From positions 1 through 17,052 of the forward strand of contig VEPB01000167.1 in the NCBI GenBank assembly GCA_012026715.1: 17,052 nucleotides of DNA, given 5' to 3'. This stretch comes from Methylococcaceae bacterium. GTDB lineage: Bacteria > Pseudomonadota > Gammaproteobacteria > Methylococcales > Methylococcaceae. Positions within the stretch are counted from its first letter, which is position 1. Every line of letters starts with the position of its first letter. The position numbers and the translations under genes were made by a program. Shown here in pieces: positions 14,499 through 17,052 of the stretch. Below the pieces are notes generated by a model that was given only the letters and a program-made list of their open reading frames with translations, was not told where the DNA came from and ran no database searches.

Positions 14499-15032
14499 TC
14501 AGGCTTGGTGGGCCCAGTGCCAGGGTTCGTAGTGGTAGCCGTAAGGATTGTCGCGCGGGTAGGACAGCTGGAAACCGAATGCTCCGGCATGCCCTTGCAG
14601 CCAGGCAAAGGCGGCGGTCCGTTCGAAGCTCTCTTCCAGCGGTTGCTGGTTCGGACAGCCGATGTCGACCGCCCGGCCGGTGTGGTGTTCGCTGTACCCG
14701 GGCGGCGCACTGACCGCGAGGATCTGCTCCAGGGTTTGGCCCGATTCCAGTTTGCGCCGGACGATCTGGGCCTGGCGTTCGAAACTGCGGAATGCCGATA
14801 CGATCTGAATGTCGATGCCGTCCGCCGCTGCCGCCCGCTTCAGTTCGGCCCAGGCGGCGGCAGTGGCCGGCGTCAGTTGGTGCTCGCGGCCCGAGGCCTC
14901 GACTTCGGCCACGACCAGGTCATCGGCCTCGGGGCAAACCGGCAGCCGCCGCCGTTGGATCAGTGGCTCCGGAATGCCCAGCTCGCTCAGGGTGGCGCGG
15001 ATGCGGTGGCGGTAGCCGGCGAGATCAATCAC
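14499..15032 (-). CDS. M15-family D-alanyl-D-alanine carboxypeptidase (VanY/LdcB type), no signal peptide
   Basis: A 177-residue zinc peptidase-fold protein of family M15. Family members trim D-Ala from peptidoglycan stem peptides. All signature motifs are present: SAFRSFERQAQ (79-89), the zinc motif SEHHTGRAVD with H116 and D123, and EPWHW with catalytic E169 and third zinc ligand H172. The GTG start at 15032 is supported by a GTGA overlap with the stop of the upstream glycosyltransferase gene. The sequence then reads directly into the family's usual N-terminal region (YRHRIRATLSELGIPEPLI). No signal peptide or membrane anchor is visible, which is odd for an enzyme acting on periplasmic peptidoglycan. 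It may act on cytoplasmic peptides or muropeptides, or leave the cell by another route. It ends about 100 bases before the FIST gene on the same strand. Confidence 0.88.
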   Translation of the reverse strand: MIDLAGYRHRIRATLSELGIPEPLIQRRRLPVCPEADDLVVAEVEASGREHQLTPATAAAWAELKRAAAADGIDIQIVSAFRSFERQAQIVRRKLESGQTLEQILAVSAPPGYSEHHTGRAVDIGCPNQQPLEESFERTAAFAWLQGHAGAFGFQLSYPRDNPYGYHYEPWHWAHQA

Positions 15033-17052
15033 GAACGCACCCGAGTCGCCGGCGCTCGTCGCCGGCCTGGCGCCGGTGCGCCGGGCGGCGCCTCCAGGCC
15101 GTAATAATCCGCCAGCATGGATCCGTAGGCCTTGCCGATGGTGACCGGCTTGCTCCTCTGGCCCGCCCGTTGGACGGCATCCAGCAAGGCGCGATTGATC
15201 CGCTTGGGATCGGCGTTGACCGGCAGTACGTCGCCATAGGCAGCCGCGCGGATGCGTTCCGCCGGCGCGCCCAGATCCAGAGCCACCGGATACAAACCGG
15301 CGCGCCAGGCTTCCGTCAGCGCGTAGCAGTAGGTTTCCGGCCACGGGCTGAAAAATGCCGCCACCTGGCAGCCCTGGCGCGGCAGCAGCGCGTCCAGTTC
15401 TTCCCGGCGGTAAGGGCCGGTGAGGGTGACATTGTCCAGCCGGTCGAACGCGGCGTCGTCCTGGGTGTAGCCGACCACCACGAACTGCAGCGGCAGGCCG
15501 TCCTTGCTGGCGGTGCGGGCGCATGCCAGCAGCAGGTCGAAGCCCTTGTGGGCGCCGATTGCGCCGATCACGGCTACCCTCACCACGGCATCGGGCGGCG
15601 TGGCGGCAGGCTTGCGCCGGAACGGCGCTTCCGGGTGCGGCCGCACCACGGCGTTGGCCAGGCTCATGTGCGGTTTCAGCAGTTGGGCGACGGCGTTCGA
15701 CGGCAGAAACACCCGCCGGGCTGCGCCGAGGAATTCGCGGTGATGGCTGCGCCAGGCGGCGACATCCTCGCCATGTTCGGCGTACAGCCGTTCGACGCCT
15801 TCCTCCGGGCCCAGGGCGGCGATGCAGCGATTGCAGGTGGCTGGATCGTACTGGGAATCCCCGCAGTAAAACCCGGTTTCGTCCATCATGTTGATGCGTG
15901 GGCAGAGGGGCAGGTAGTCGTGTACCGTGACGTCGTAAGGGATGCCCAGCCGCTGAGGTAGCTCCGTGATCCGGCGCGGGAAAAAGGGAATCTGGTGGAA
16001 ATGGATGTGCCAGATGCCCAGTTCGCGCAGCTCAGCCACCAGCCATTCCAGATCATCCGGCCGATACGTCGCGGCGAAGTCGGTGCCGTGGGCCTGCAGC
16101 CGCCATTTGCCGTCGAGCTGCGAGCGCAGTTCCAGGACCGCGTGGCCTTCTTCGGCCAAGCCGCGGCATAGATCGTCGATGGCGACCTGGGTGCCGCCTC
16201 CCAATTCGTGGCTGACGAACAGCAGGTAGCGTCGAGCGTGGCGCAGCAGCAGCTGCTTCACGACCGGGTTGCGCGCCTCCGCCAGGGGATCGTCGGTCAC
16301 GAAGCGTTGAACGGTGGCGGGATAGTCCGGATACCGGCGATACAGTTTGGCAAGGTTCTCGGCAAGCAGCGGCGATTTGTCGCCGCCGAAGGAAACCGAG
16401 CCGTGGTGCAGGACGAACAACCCGTCGGCCGAGACGTTGCGCCAGCCCAGAGCGGCCGCGCGCAGGCAGAAGTCGTTCTCCTCGGCATAGCCCTTGCCCC
16501 ATTCGTGCTCGTCCAGGTAGCCGATCTCGTCCATGAGCTGGCGCTTGATGTACATGCAGTACCCCACCGCGGTGGGCAGATCGTGGCAGCCGTCGCCGTT
16601 GGCGTGGTGGAAGGCGCTATCCAGTTCTTCCAAGGTCCAGCCGACAGGGAGCAGGTTGTCGGCGTTGGGGCGCGGAAAACTGCAGATGGTGGCGTTGTTG
16701 GAGAGTGGCGTCACCGTGCCGATAGCCCCGTTGCCGTAGGCGACCCGGCGCAGCCGTTCAGCCCATTGGAGCGGCACCACGGTGTCGGAGTTGAGCAGGA
16801 TCACGTCCCGCTCCGGATGCAGCCGCAGTCCCCGGTTGGCGGAAGCCACGAAGCCCAGGTTGCGGGGATTCTCCAGCAGGGTGATGCGGCCCGCCGCGGC
16901 GCGCTCGTGCAGCCGTTCGGCCAGTTCGGACTCGGGGCTGCAGTCGTTGACCACCACGACTTCATAGCGCCTATCCGGGTTGGCAGCCTCCAGGCTATCG
17001 AGGCAGGCCAGGGTCTGCGCCAGCCCGGAATGGGCCGGCACCACCACGTCGA
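15029..17052 (-). CDS. Two-domain glycosyltransferase, GT2 followed by GT4, 5' end outside the window
   Basis: At least 673 residues are visible. The frame is open to the right edge, where DVVVPAHSG reads as the first strand of a GT2 domain, so only a little of that domain, or further upstream domains, may be missing. The GT2 part (visible residues 1-250) has VVVNDCSPESEL, the metal site LLNSDTVVP (D88), and the GYAEENDFCLRAAALGW stretch (186-202) holding the catalytic acidic residues. The GT4 part (about 273-650) starts YLLFVSHELGGGTQVAIDDL, has GAIGAHKGFDLLL (495-507) and an EX7E motif at E571/E579 in SPWPETYCYALTEAWRAG. A Cys trio (C395, C405, C408) sits between the halves. Such proteins assemble surface polysaccharide or O-antigen chains by adding two sugars. 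The stop overlaps the M15 peptidase start (GTGA). Family call firm; sugars unknown. Confidence 0.93.
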   Translation of the reverse strand, partial: DVVVPAHSGLAQTLACLDSLEAANPDRRYEVVVVNDCSPESELAERLHERAAAGRITLLENPRNLGFVASANRGLRLHPERDVILLNSDTVVPLQWAERLRRVAYGNGAIGTVTPLSNNATICSFPRPNADNLLPVGWTLEELDSAFHHANGDGCHDLPTAVGYCMYIKRQLMDEIGYLDEHEWGKGYAEENDFCLRAAALGWRNVSADGLFVLHHGSVSFGGDKSPLLAENLAKLYRRYPDYPATVQRFVTDDPLAEARNPVVKQLLLRHARRYLLFVSHELGGGTQVAIDDLCRGLAEEGHAVLELRSQLDGKWRLQAHGTDFAATYRPDDLEWLVAELRELGIWHIHFHQIPFFPRRITELPQRLGIPYDVTVHDYLPLCPRINMMDETGFYCGDSQYDPATCNRCIAALGPEEGVERLYAEHGEDVAAWRSHHREFLGAARRVFLPSNAVAQLLKPHMSLANAVVRPHPEAPFRRKPAATPPDAVVRVAVIGAIGAHKGFDLLLACARTASKDGLPLQFVVVGYTQDDAAFDRLDNVTLTGPYRREELDALLPRQGCQVAAFFSPWPETYCYALTEAWRAGLYPVALDLGAPAERIRAAAYGDVLPVNADPKRINRALLDAVQRAGQRSKPVTIGKAYGSMLADYYGLEAPPGAPAPGRRRAPATRVRS

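Noticed and set aside
15033..15524. Upstream extension of the M15 peptidase frame
   Set aside because: It reads out of frame through the GT4 domain; the GTGA joint and the family's usual N-terminal sequence place the start at 15032.

Overview
The window is high-GC proteobacterial chromosome, most likely from a Gamma- or Betaproteobacterium. Codon use is strongly GC-biased, and the genes pack into overlapping operons with ATGA, TGATG and GTGA stop/start joints. The gene families are exopolysaccharide genes, a PrsT-like TPR lipoprotein of the kind found with exosortase/PEP-CTERM loci, an E. coli YnbA/YnbB-like lipid pair, and a FIST plus GGDEF-EAL signalling pair. A methanotroph-like gammaproteobacterium would fit, but nothing here fixes the genus. 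I saw no tRNA, rRNA, CRISPR array, transposase or attachment site.

Left arm, bases 1-3743, plus strand: the end of an exopolysaccharide operon. It holds the C-terminal 498 codons of a glutamine-dependent asparagine synthase-type amidotransferase, an EpsG/Wzy-like polysaccharide polymerase and a GT4 glycosyltransferase. G+C falls well below the rest of the window in the late polymerase gene and early GT4 gene. A long TPR lipoprotein gene (3915-7337, minus) converges on this operon. It carries a gap-free internal duplication of about ten TPRs.

Middle, 7338-8771: a 385-base divergent intergenic region, then a monocistronic apbE-family gene (FAD:protein FMN transferase) on the plus strand with a terminator-like hairpin behind it.

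Right arm, 8772-17052: seven genes all on the minus strand. Transcription order is a GT2-GT4 double glycosyltransferase (runs off the right edge), an M15 D,D-carboxypeptidase coupled to it by a GTGA overlap, a FIST-domain sensor, a GAF-PAS-GGDEF-EAL cyclic-di-GMP enzyme 6 bases behind the FIST gene, and a tightly overlapped lipid operon (YnbA-like CDP-alcohol phosphatidyltransferase, YnbB-like CdsA, PlsC). PlsC can make phosphatidate, the CdsA homologue can activate it to CDP-diacylglycerol, and the YnbA homologue can transfer it to an unknown alcohol, so the last three genes form a complete short phospholipid route.

The theme is the cell envelope: surface polysaccharide, peptidoglycan trimming, phospholipid assembly and c-di-GMP control. 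The most promising items for follow-up are the FIST/c-di-GMP pair (resembling NosP nitric-oxide sensing pairs), the lipid operon with its altered CDP-alcohol motif, and the large TPR duplication.
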